Shown here piece by piece: positions 26,528-34,800 of a DNA stretch of 64,000 nt. Positions within the stretch are counted from its first letter, which is position 1, and every line of letters starts with the position of its first letter. The notes below the pieces were generated by a model that was given only the letters and a program-made list of their open reading frames with translations, was not told the origin of the DNA and ran no database searches. The stretch is from contig NZ_JBFRBB010000005.1 of the NCBI RefSeq assembly GCF_040932035.1, forward strand, positions 434,001 to 498,000, read 5' to 3'. The translations under genes and the position numbers were made by a program. The stretch is from Hoeflea_A sp040932035. GTDB lineage: Bacteria; Pseudomonadota; Alphaproteobacteria; Rhizobiales; Rhizobiaceae.

Positions 26528-27046
26528 TTACGATAGCGCCACTATTAGCGGCTTATGGCCGGTTGATTCAAGAAATCGTATGAGATCGTCGCGGCCGATC
26601 GATGTCGTGGCATCGTTTCGAAGCGGGTGCGCGTTGATCGTATCATGTTTCATCAGCGCCTCGTCCAGCACCATCTGCACCCGGTTTTGGGAATCGTTGA
26701 TGACACCGAAGGCCGTCACCGCGCCCGGGATGACACCGAGAAACTCCATCAGCCGATCGGGCTTGCCGAAGGAGACGCGGCCCTTAGCGCCGATCAGTGT
26801 GTGGATCGCCTTCAGATTGACTTCGGCATCTTCTTCTACCGTCACCAGGAAAAAATTGTCCTTCTTGTCTTTAAGGAACAGGTTCTTGGTGTGGCCGCCC
26901 GGGATCTCGTCGCGCAGCGATTGCGATTCGGAAACGGTGAAGACGGCCGGATGGTATTTGGTGCTGTGGGCGATGCCCATTGCATCGAGGCTCTCGAACA
27001 GCTCTTCGGCGGTTTTCGGTTGCGCGGCAATTGTCTCGGCGCTCAT
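26528..27046 (-). CDS. YbaK/ProX-type aminoacyl-tRNA deacylase
   Basis: The 172-residue protein matches the prolyl-tRNA synthetase-associated domain family (ProXp/PrdX): TVSESQSLRDEIPGGHTKNLFLKDKK near residues 40-65 and GVIPGAVTAFGVINDSQNRV further on. These free-standing editing domains hydrolyse mischarged tRNAs such as Ala-tRNA(Pro). The long open frame upstream of 27046 has no family similarity; the ATG is preceded by AGGG. The gene is divergent from the tRNA-Gly at 27260. Confidence 0.92.
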   Translation of the reverse strand: MSAETIAAQPKTAEELFESLDAMGIAHSTKYHPAVFTVSESQSLRDEIPGGHTKNLFLKDKKDNFFLVTVEEDAEVNLKAIHTLIGAKGRVSFGKPDRLMEFLGVIPGAVTAFGVINDSQNRVQMVLDEALMKHDTINAHPLRNDATTSIGRDDLIRFLESTGHKPLIVALS

Positions 27047-27161
27047 GTGCGGACCCTGTCGTTTCCTGATGTTGCACGGGGTTTTTTCGAGCCATGTGAT
27101 AGGCTTGACGGCGAAAAATCGCAATCGAAAACCATGGCGCCGGCTCAATTCATTTTTCCTG

Positions 27162-27190
27162 TTGCATTTGCCGCCCGGTTGCGCCATATA
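27162..27190 (+). promoter_or_regulatory. candidate promoter of the first tRNA-Gly
   Basis: TTGCAT (27162-27167), a 17-base spacer and CATATA (27185-27190) resemble an alphaproteobacterial housekeeping promoter and sit 70 bases before the tRNA. No equivalent is seen before the second tRNA copy, whose homology to the first starts only at 28061. Confidence 0.4.
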
Positions 27191-27228
27191 GCGCCGGACG
27201 CAGGGTTTGCCCCTGCCGATTACCCCGC

Positions 27229-27352
27229 CGGGGATCGCAAGAACCACCGGCAAAGCCGAGCGGGCGTAGCTCAGGGGTAGAGCACAACCTTGCCAAGGTT
27301 GGGGTCGTGAGTTCAAATCTCATCGCCCGCTCCAGTTTTTCTCAGAGATATC
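27229..27352 (+). repeat. direct repeat containing tRNA-Gly, copy 1
   Basis: About 124 bases (tRNA plus 31 bases before and 18 after) recur 832 bases downstream with few changes. The upstream flank matches as GGGGATCGCAAGAACC; the tRNA body differs by about two bases. The repeat brackets a low-GC patch with remnants. Confidence 0.8.
27260..27334 (+). tRNA. tRNA-Gly(GCC)
   Basis: A 75-base cloverleaf: acceptor GCGGGCG pairs with CGCCCGC, D-arm AGCTCAGGGGTAGAGC, anticodon stem CAACC/GGTTG with loop TTGCCAA reading GGC codons, T-loop GTTCAAATC, and an encoded CCA (27332-27334). A T-run after the gene probably ends transcription. Confidence 0.97.
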
Positions 27353-27359
27353 AATAATT

Positions 27360-27467
27360 TACGTCTCGCTGGAATTGCAGCGGCTGGTATCAGTCGATGT
27401 TATTGCCGCGCTCGCCTATCTCGACCCGAACGGCATGGAGGTCATCTTGATGTTTCGGATCGGATGA
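27360..27467 (+). pseudogene. gene remnant, C-terminal-like fragment
   Basis: Thirty-five codons ending in TGA read YVSLELQRLVSVDVIAALAY followed by LDPNGMEVILMFRIG. Third positions are strongly G/C, unlike the surroundings, which suggests former coding sequence. The frame has no start codon and runs back into the tRNA. The parent family is not recognised. Confidence 0.25.
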
Positions 27468-27492
27468 AAGGATAAATCCTTCGTTCACATGA

Positions 27493-27789
27493 TTACTCGC
27501 TCAGAACTGTCCATGTTCCATTTGTCTGACACCTGATGTTATTTTGATTGGTGCCTCCCGGCGATATTATTGCCCCATCGGTATAGAGTGCTCCTGCGTA
27601 GAGGCAAAATCCGGGCGCCGAGTCTTTTTTTGGTTTCTGCCAATTTGCGTTTTCACACTGGTTTCCGCCCAACACTGTTCCACCGGAAAATTGTTTCTCG
27701 CCGAGGAAGCATGTCCTTATAGGCTTGTCTTGTGCCATTACCGAAGAACTGCACGAGAGCAGTAATGCCGCAAGTAAAATTCGTTTCAT
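27493..27789 (-). CDS. small secreted cysteine protein with an internal duplication
   Basis: The 98-residue protein has a signal peptide (MKRILLAALLLSCSSSVMAQ, cleavage near residue 19) and a mature part of two similar units: residues 27-50 and 62-93, each with the pattern C-x-x-x-G-x-x-[FY]-x-x-G-[TA]-[VI], then C and W. Cysteines at 27, 45, 62 and 87 could form one disulfide per unit. The second unit (CLYAGALYTDGAI) recalls DUF1496-type proteins. GGGAGGGG precedes the ATG. It lies between the two tRNA-Gly copies. Function unknown. Confidence 0.7.
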   Translation of the reverse strand: MKRILLAALLLSCSSSVMAQDKPIRTCFLGEKQFSGGTVLGGNQCENANWQKPKKDSAPGFCLYAGALYTDGAIISPGGTNQNNIRCQTNGTWTVLSE

Positions 27790-27900
27790 ATTCCCCTCCC
27801 AAAGTCGTGCGGGAGGATTTTCGCACGCAATTATTGATTGTGCAAATTGTCGACAAGTATTTAACACGCTGACATCCGTCATTCAGGGCACCAAAAACCG

Positions 27901-28026
27901 GTGCCTGACGACCGCGCCAAGATCAATACTGATCCGGTCTACGACTCGGGCAATTACGATAATGGGATGGACGCCCCCGACGGCTTCGCAATGAGCGTTA
28001 CTGGATTTGTGTCAAAGAAATCCTGA
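27901..28026 (+). pseudogene. gene remnant, C-terminal-like fragment
   Basis: A 41-codon frame from a GTG reads as plausible protein (INTDPVYDSGNYDNGMDAP, then DGFAMSVTGFVSKKS) and ends in TGA. No ribosome site precedes it and the frame stays open upstream without a start. It lies in the 302-base gap between the small secreted protein and the second tRNA, which otherwise holds only a GGCACC/GGTGCC hairpin without a U-run (27887-27905). Confidence 0.25.
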
Positions 28027-28060
28027 AAAACGGGTCGTCCTTGTTTGAGATTGCTGCGGT

Positions 28061-28184
28061 CGGGGATCGCAAGAACCGCCGGTAAAGCCGAGCGGGCGTA
28101 GCTCAGGGGCAGAGCACAACCTTGCCAAGGTTGGGGTCGTGAGTTCGAATCTCATCGCCCGCTCCAGTTTTCCTGAGTGAAATC
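28061..28184 (+). repeat. direct repeat containing tRNA-Gly, copy 2
   Basis: Second copy of the 124-base repeat, offset exactly 832 bases from copy 1. Similarity fades about 18 bases past the CCA end, where both copies carry CTCCAGTTTT followed by related A/T-rich sequence. Confidence 0.8.
28092..28166 (+). tRNA. tRNA-Gly(GCC), second copy
   Basis: Same cloverleaf as the tRNA at 27260 with a U-to-C change in the D-loop and A-to-G in the T-loop (GTTCGAATC, the canonical form). The anticodon is GCC and CCA is encoded at 28164-28166. This copy has the more canonical T-loop. Confidence 0.97.
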
Positions 28185-28318
28185 AAATTTTTAGCAGGAT
28201 ATCTCCCAAGCACGAGTTCTGCCTTCTCCCGCGTGTCGTCACCACGCCGTCACAGAAAAGAGGCAAGAACTCGGAATGGAGCCTCAATCGCCGTAGTAAC
28301 CGAACTCGAACGCATAGG

Positions 28319-28525
28319 CTACGCGCCGACGTTGCATGACATGATATCAGCGAAGGGCTCGAATGCCGGCGCATCGCCCGGCAGGTGGATCGAGAACGGC
28401 TGCTTTTCTTTCGTCTTCCTGTCCGGCACCGGCCATTCATAACAGCTCGTGGCTGGGTTTAGGCAGTGGCCTTGCCCAGAAGCGTTGGGAAGAACTGCTT
28501 TTCCGCCGTGTATCTCCTTCTTCAC
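28319..28525 (-). CDS. small hypothetical protein coupled to the upstream secreted protein gene
   Basis: A 68-codon frame starts at a GTG one base after the stop of the preceding gene (TGATGTG junction), which would allow termination-reinitiation. Its second half (KEKQPFSIHLPGDAPAFEPF, then ADIMSCNVGA) has clearly G/C-rich third positions, as real genes here do. There is no ribosome site of its own and no recognised family. It may be a remnant rather than a working gene. Confidence 0.3.
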   Translation of the reverse strand: MKKEIHGGKAVLPNASGQGHCLNPATSCYEWPVPDRKTKEKQPFSIHLPGDAPAFEPFADIMSCNVGA

Positions 28526-28526
28526 A

Positions 28527-29834
28527 TCACCAAAGCGGAGTTTCTATTTTTCGTGTGAACGCACCGCCGTTTCGGGGCTCTCCCCGTTGCCCGACGAAGT
28601 AAACAACCCTGTCCGGATATGTCGCATAAAGTCTACCGTCTGAGAGATAAAGCCGCGTCTCCCGTGGTTCCACGCCATCCCGAATGACCTTCAACTCACC
28701 TCGACGCCGGCCGTTGACAAACAGCTCCGAACGAACCATTCCCCCCGACGTGTTCTCACGGAGATACTCGAAACGATTTGCGGAACTGTCATCAAATTCC
28801 TCACGAACAAGCTGTCCCTGCTCGTAGAAGCGGTTGTAATATGTGCCACCGGCATTATCGGTAAGACGTATTCGTTCCCCGGTCACTGTACCGAACCGGT
28901 CGCGCGTGATTTGCGCTTCCTGTAGCTTTCGCCCCCCTTCATAGCGGTCGAAGGCGGAGGGCAAGCTGCCCTGTTCATAGAAGTAAACGTATTTATGACG
29001 ATCATCTGCGCCGCGGTAGAGCGTCATACCTGTAATGTAATCCGATAACCAGTAGTCGTTGTATTGTCGCGATGCGACCGACCCGTCAAACGAAAGCATG
29101 GTCCACAGCGTACCCCGCTCCGTGGGTGTCACGGGAATGAGCCTGTTTGCCTGGCCCGTTGCACCGAATCCGACAAAGTGAGTCAGATGGCCGTCAAGTG
29201 TCCGCCCAATCCGGATCGTTTGCGATGTGTTACCATTCAGATCCTGAAACTGAATCTGTATCGGCGCATCGCAACACGAATCGTAGGTGTAGAATGCGCG
29301 ATTCGCGAGTTCGCCCGCATTGTAGTGGTCTGAACGCTCAACATGGCGGCCATCTTTACAGTGGACCTCAATCCAAGTTCCATTGTCACGGTTTGCGGCA
29401 ACTACATCATCGTCTATCGGATCGCCCCAGTGCTGGACGCCCTGAACGTGGGTATAGAGCGAGCCGCTGGTATAGGCGCCGTTCTCACACGGCGGCACTA
29501 CCAGTTGCCCGGAACCGGGAGACAGGCCAACGGCCGTTTCTGCGCGCAGGCGGTTGAGCAGCACACGTATCGCACTCCGGTCAAGTTCGCGCGACTCGGC
29601 GAAATCGGAAAGTGCGGTTTTTGTCTTTCGCCCGCTGATACCATCCGGTGCGCCGACCCCATAGCCAAGCAGATTAAGTCGTAGTTGAGCTTCGAAGACC
29701 TCCCCTTTACGAAGAGGCCCGTTTGCTCCCTGATCGGCAATCAATGCGGGGCCAATGGCTTCCGCGTTGGCCGAATGATGCAAAGTTGAGGACAGTAGTA
29801 TGAGAGCAGCACAACTCCACAGCCTAATCATCAT
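28527..29834 (-). CDS. secreted peptidoglycan-binding-domain protein
   Basis: The 435-residue protein has a signal peptide (about 1-24, ending NAEA) and a PG_binding_1-like domain at about 43-95 (AQLRLNLLGYGVGAPDGISG, then KTKTALSDFAE). The remaining 330 residues form a beta-rich region of unknown type with CCDAPIQIQFQDLNGN, several YYxRFYEQG and YFYEQGSLPSAFDRYEGGRK segments that look like short Y/E/Q/G repeats. Lower GC than the core genes suggests transfer. Likely periplasmic or surface-bound to the wall; the role is unknown. Confidence 0.75.
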   Translation of the reverse strand: MMIRLWSCAALILLSSTLHHSANAEAIGPALIADQGANGPLRKGEVFEAQLRLNLLGYGVGAPDGISGRKTKTALSDFAESRELDRSAIRVLLNRLRAETAVGLSPGSGQLVVPPCENGAYTSGSLYTHVQGVQHWGDPIDDDVVAANRDNGTWIEVHCKDGRHVERSDHYNAGELANRAFYTYDSCCDAPIQIQFQDLNGNTSQTIRIGRTLDGHLTHFVGFGATGQANRLIPVTPTERGTLWTMLSFDGSVASRQYNDYWLSDYITGMTLYRGADDRHKYVYFYEQGSLPSAFDRYEGGRKLQEAQITRDRFGTVTGERIRLTDNAGGTYYNRFYEQGQLVREEFDDSSANRFEYLRENTSGGMVRSELFVNGRRRGELKVIRDGVEPRETRLYLSDGRLYATYPDRVVYFVGQRGEPRNGGAFTRKIETPLW

Positions 29835-30200
29835 CTCAAAGACCCTTGTTCTATCGACAGCGTAATACCACTAACAATGTGGAACTTGCCGCAAACAGGG
29901 TCGCAATGAGTGACTAAAGCCCCAAGTTAATCCACAAAGTACTTGCCATTTTTAATACAAAAGTCAAGTTAAGCTGGAATTCCAGTGATTTCAACTAGCG
30001 CATGCTTTTGCCCGCAACCAAAACAATAGGTCGGTCACGCCAGACGCTGGCGAATTTGACGGTGGAGCGGTAACGTTGATAACGCGGTTGGTACCTGCGG
30101 CATTGAAATGGCGGCGAAACCTGTCACACGGTCGCTCGCCCGGACCGGCTGTCTCGATTTCACGTTTCATTTAGCCGTCCAAGCGCATGGAGGAAGCATC
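29835..30200. other. 366-base intergenic region without a recognised feature
   Basis: This low-GC stretch separates the divergent starts of the secreted peptidoglycan-binding protein and the TPR protein. It must hold both promoters, but I see no convincing -35/-10 pair, operator or RNA gene. GC rises again near 30060. Confidence 0.5.
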
Positions 30201-31853
30201 ATGGACTATTATGATCTTGGTCAATTCCGTCGGAAGGTAACCACCTCCTCGCCCAAAGCGCAGCTCTGGTTCGATCGCGGCCTGAACTGGTGTTACGGCT
30301 ACAATCATGGCGAAGCGGTTTCCTGCTTCAACAGGGCGCTGGAGGCCGACCCCGATTGCGCCATGGCCCATTGGGGCGTGGCCTATGCGCTTGGACCCAA
30401 TTACAACATGCAATGGCATCACTTCGACGAGGCCGGCAAGGCCGACGCGCTGGCCGGTGCCTATGACGCCACCGAACGGGCATTGGCACTGGTGGAAAAC
30501 GTCACGCCCATGGAGCGGGCGCTGATCGAAGCACTGCCGGCGCGCTATCCGCAGCGCGAGCCGATCGGGGATCAGGTTCCCTGGAATGTCGATTTCGCGG
30601 ACGCGATGCGCAAAGCTTATCAGGCGCAACCGGACGATCTGGAAATAGCAACGATTTTTTCCGAATCGGTGATGAATGTGACGCCCTGGCAGATGTGGGA
30701 CCTTAAGACCGGCGGTATCGCAGAGGGCGCCGGGACGGCCGAGGTACGCAACGTGCTGGAGCGCGCTATGCGCGAGACCCCGGATGCGATGGAGCATCCC
30801 GGCATCCTCCATCTTTATGTACACCTGATGGAAATGTCGCCGTTTCCCGAACTGGCGCTGCAGGCCGGCGACCGTTTGCGCGAGATCGTGCCCGACAGCG
30901 GCCACCTCATTCACATGCCGACCCATATCGACATTCTGTGCGGTCACTATCGCGACACGCTGGTCTACAACCAGAAGGCCATTGCAGCCGACCGCAAGTT
31001 CCTCGAGCGCGACGGCGCCATGAATTTCTACACGGCCTATCGCATCCACAATTACCACTTTGCCGTCTATGGCGCGATGTTCCTCGGCCAGTACGAACCG
31101 GCGCTCGCGGCCGCGCAGGAACTGATCGATACGACTCCCGAAAAATTGCTGCGGACGCCGTCTCCGCCGATGGCCGATTTTATCGAGAGCTATATCTCGA
31201 TGAAGCAACACGTCTATATCCGCTTCGGCAAATGGCGCGAGATCATCGCTCAGGATCTTCCGGACGACCGGGAGCTCTACAGTAATACGCTTGCCTCGAT
31301 ACACTATGCAAAGGGTGTCGCCCATGCGGCGATGGGCGACGTTGCCAGCGCCGAACGCGAGAAGGCGCTGTTCCTGGAGGCGAAGGCAAAGGTGCCCGAC
31401 AGCCGGCTTCTGCACAACAACACCTGCCAGGATCTGCTTGCCATTGCCGAAGAGATGCTGAACGGCGAAATCGAATACCGCAAAGGAAACTATGACGCCG
31501 CCTTTGCGCATCTGCGCCGCTCGGTCGCGCTCGATGATGCACTGCCCTATGACGAGCCGTGGGGCTGGATCCAGCCGGCGCGCCACGCGCTCGGCGCGCT
31601 GCTTTTCGAGCAGGGGCGGTTCGACGAGGCGGAAGCCGTCTACCGCGAGGATCTCGGCCTTGGCGGCAACCTCAGCCGCGCTACGATCCATCCTGACAAT
31701 GTCTGGAGCCTTCGCGGCCTTCACGATTGCCTTGCGCGCAAGCAAGAGACCGCCGAAGCACGGCTGATCAGGCAGCGCCTGGATCTGGCGGCTGCCCGCG
31801 CCGATGTGCCGGTCAATGCATCGTGCTTCTGCGCCCGGGCTGCGGCCGAATAG
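30201..31853 (+). CDS. TPR protein of the TTC38 family
   Basis: The 550-residue protein resembles tetratricopeptide repeat protein 38: FDRGLNWCYGYNHGEAVSCF and AHWGVAYALGPNYNMQW form the first repeat, HMPTHIDILCGHYRDTLVYN the central histidine-rich segment, and further helical pairs continue to the C-terminus. Bacterial members are cytosolic and uncharacterised. The ATG at 30201 has GGAGG seven bases upstream; the frame is open earlier without family similarity. It converges on the giant gene with 21 bases between stops. Confidence 0.9.
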   Translation: MDYYDLGQFRRKVTTSSPKAQLWFDRGLNWCYGYNHGEAVSCFNRALEADPDCAMAHWGVAYALGPNYNMQWHHFDEAGKADALAGAYDATERALALVENVTPMERALIEALPARYPQREPIGDQVPWNVDFADAMRKAYQAQPDDLEIATIFSESVMNVTPWQMWDLKTGGIAEGAGTAEVRNVLERAMRETPDAMEHPGILHLYVHLMEMSPFPELALQAGDRLREIVPDSGHLIHMPTHIDILCGHYRDTLVYNQKAIAADRKFLERDGAMNFYTAYRIHNYHFAVYGAMFLGQYEPALAAAQELIDTTPEKLLRTPSPPMADFIESYISMKQHVYIRFGKWREIIAQDLPDDRELYSNTLASIHYAKGVAHAAMGDVASAEREKALFLEAKAKVPDSRLLHNNTCQDLLAIAEEMLNGEIEYRKGNYDAAFAHLRRSVALDDALPYDEPWGWIQPARHALGALLFEQGRFDEAEAVYREDLGLGGNLSRATIHPDNVWSLRGLHDCLARKQETAEARLIRQRLDLAAARADVPVNASCFCARAAAE

Positions 31854-31874
31854 GCCGCACAGAGCCGGCCATTA

Positions 31875-34800
31875 TTATGGTTGCCTACGCAACGCTTTGC
31901 GCGCCGCCTCCAGCTCATCGGCCGGCACCTGGAAGAGGTCGCGCACCTTGCCGAAAGGCACGTTCTGATCGGTTCTGAACTGCAACTGCCTCAGCGGATC
32001 GTCCACCGCATCCGGCAAGGCAAGCCGGTCACCGAAATCCTCGATGAGGCCCTCCCGTTCCAGTTCACGGAATATCTTCTGGTTGGCAACGGGCAGGTCC
32101 TTGTTGCTCATCCTCTTGACGAACTGGGGATCCGGATTGTTGATTCGTGCCTGGACTTTGCGGGCAAAGCTTGCCGCATCGTTCCCGGTTACCTTGACGA
32201 TACCGCCGGGATCGGTGATCACCACGCGCAGCTTGCCACCACCGTCCGGATGCGGTTCGAACGCGTAGTTATGCGTGTGGTTGTCGAGCCAAACATAGCC
32301 TTTCTTGTTAATCTCACGGGTTGCCTTGTCATAGGCGATCGCCTGTTCCGGCGTCATGACGCCGGCATATTCGCCCGGATTGCCCTCAATCTGCCGCGCC
32401 GCGGTGTTCTCGAAGAATTCCAATTCGCGCGCCCGAAAATTCTGATCACCAATCTTCGTCTCGTAAGTACCGCGCACTTCGGGTCCGCGCACCGCCGCCG
32501 AATCGAAATCGTCAAGCGCCGACCAGCCGGCATCGTCGATCTGCACATCAACATGGTCGGTCGGCACTTTTGAAACGCGGTAAACGGAATCGTCCCCGGA
32601 TCCCTTGTAGACATTGTTGAACGAACCCTCGGCAATGAAATCGCCAAGGACAACCGGCTCTGCCGGCGTGCCGTCGACGGACCTTGCGGGAAGCTCGGCA
32701 CCAGCAAGTTCCGCAGGCGCGGCAGGTGCGGGCCCTCCACCAATCGGACCGGCCCCGGCATCGACCGGATTGACGGGATCAACCGTGGCGATCATGTTTT
32801 CCGCATCCCCGGCCGGTTGCCGGACTGCCGGCAATGGCTGATCCGCCTGCCCTGGAATGCGCATTGTTGGATCGTCCGGTGCGGCACGTGCACCGGGTGC
32901 GGGAAGCAGAGCCGTTGAATTCGGATCGAGCGGATTATTCATCAGCGCTGTCCTGTTCGGATCATTCGTACGCACAGTGGGTGCAGGAAGAATTTCCGTT
33001 GCACCGGGATCGACCGGCGCACGCGGCGGGAGCAGCACGGTCGAATCGGGATCAACCGGATTGTTCAAAAGTGCCGTTCCGTTCGGATCATCAAGCCGCA
33101 CTGTTGGCGCCGGCAGGATCTCCGTTGCGCCCGGATCAACTGTCGAGCCCGGCGTAAGCAGAACCGTTGAATCCGGATCAACCGGGTTGTTCAAAAGTGC
33201 CGTTCCGTTCGGATCGTCCATACGCACCGTGGGCGCGGGAAGTATCTCCGTCGCACCCGGGTCTACAGGCGCGCGCGATGGCTGCATCAGCGCCGTCGAA
33301 TTCGGATCAAGCGGATCGTTCATGCGCACCGTGGGTGGCGGAAGAATTTCCGTCGCGCCGGGATCGACCTGAGGACGCGGCGGAAGCAGCACGGTTGAAT
33401 CCGGATCAACCGGATTGTTCAAAAGAGCCGTTCCGTTGGGATCCGGCCCCGGCAGGGCGCGCGGCGGAAGGATTTCGGTCATGTCGGGACGGACAGGATT
33501 GACCGGAACCGGAGGCTGTACAGGAGCCGGCGGCGGAATAATGACGGTTGAGTCAGGGTCCAGGGGGTTGCTCAGCAGCGCCGTCTCGTTCGGATCCGGG
33601 CCCGGCAGGTTGCGCGGCGGCAGCAGAACCGTCGAGTCCGGATCGAGCGGATTGTTCAGGAGCGCCGTCCCGTTCGGATCTGAGCCCGGCAATCCGCGTG
33701 GCGGCAGGATGACCGTCGCATCGGGATCGAAGGCGCTACCCGGCAACCCGGCCGTACCGCCGCCGAAATCATCGGCAACGCCGCTGAGCGAACGTCCGGG
33801 CAGTGCATCGTCCAGTGTGGACCCGATCGACGGCAAACCGCTTCCCGGAAGCGCACCGCCAAGGTCCGAGCCGAGCGGTGACAAGCCACCACCGGACGGC
33901 ACCCCATCGAGTGCCGAGCCGCCACCTTCGAACAGGCTGCCACCAAGGCCATTCCCAGTCGACGCGACGCGCTTTGCCTGCCTGGCGCTCTCGCCCGCCT
34001 TGTCCACGACCTTGACGAACTGGCGTTCGAGATCCGACAGCGAGCCGATGCCGCTTTGCAGCGCCTTGTTCTTTGCATGCGCCACAAATGCGCCAAGCTG
34101 TGCAGCCTCGCTGGGGCTGAGCTGCCGTGCAGCGCTCTTGGACAATTCACCGGCAAGCGCTTCGCCGCTGGTGACAAGATCGACAAGCGGCGCCCCCCGC
34201 GCACCTTTAAGCACGTCGACGACGTCGCCGGCTGCACCGGCCGCAAGGCCGATCGCCTCCATGTAGGCAATAAGCGCAACATCCATCCAGTCGATGGCTG
34301 CAAGCTCGGCCGTATCGAGGCGGTCTGTGCCGATGACGGCGGAAGCGCCGACTGCAAAATCCAGTTCGCGCTGGCTCGCGAGATACTCGCGGAAACTGCC
34401 GTCAATCGAATAGGCGACCGCCGGCAGTTCAGCGGCAATCACCGTGACGAGACTGATAAGGCCCTGGGAATAGAGCGATCCGATCCCCGCAGACAATATA
34501 ACCGAGCCTATGGCGATCGAATATTGTGTATCGGCTTCCGCATAGGCATCGAGGGCCTGAACCGCTGACGCCACGCTGCTCAGATTGTAAACGAACGCCC
34601 TGCCAAGCCGGTCGGTCTCAAGCACCGTATGCTGCTTGTCCTGATCGAACCGGTAACGCATCAGGCGCGGCGCCACTGCATCGGCAATCTGATCGAAACT
34701 GACGCCGGTCAAAAGCAGCAGCTCTTCGGTGTCGCAGTCCGTGACACCGGTTGCACGGACAATGGACTTGTCCATGGCGCTGATCATGTTCTGCAGCGCG

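Noticed and set aside
27887..27905. GGCACC/GGTGCC hairpin as a terminator
   Set aside because: Six-bp stem without a U-run on either strand and no gene ending beside it.
28233..28442. 69-codon plus-strand frame after the second tRNA
   Set aside because: No ribosome site and R/S-rich translation; the opposite strand has the better codon bias there.
27229..30100. Complete prophage or integrative element at the tRNA pair
   Set aside because: No integrase, recombinase, replication or structural gene is visible; at most a scar.
30171..31745. 524-codon open frame opposite the TTC38-like gene
   Set aside because: Long but low-complexity, R/H-rich translation, and the other strand encodes clear TPR sequence with a good ribosome site.
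32851..33728. CRISPR-like array
   Set aside because: The repeats are in frame, translate to a peptide motif and have no unique spacers or adjacent cas genes.
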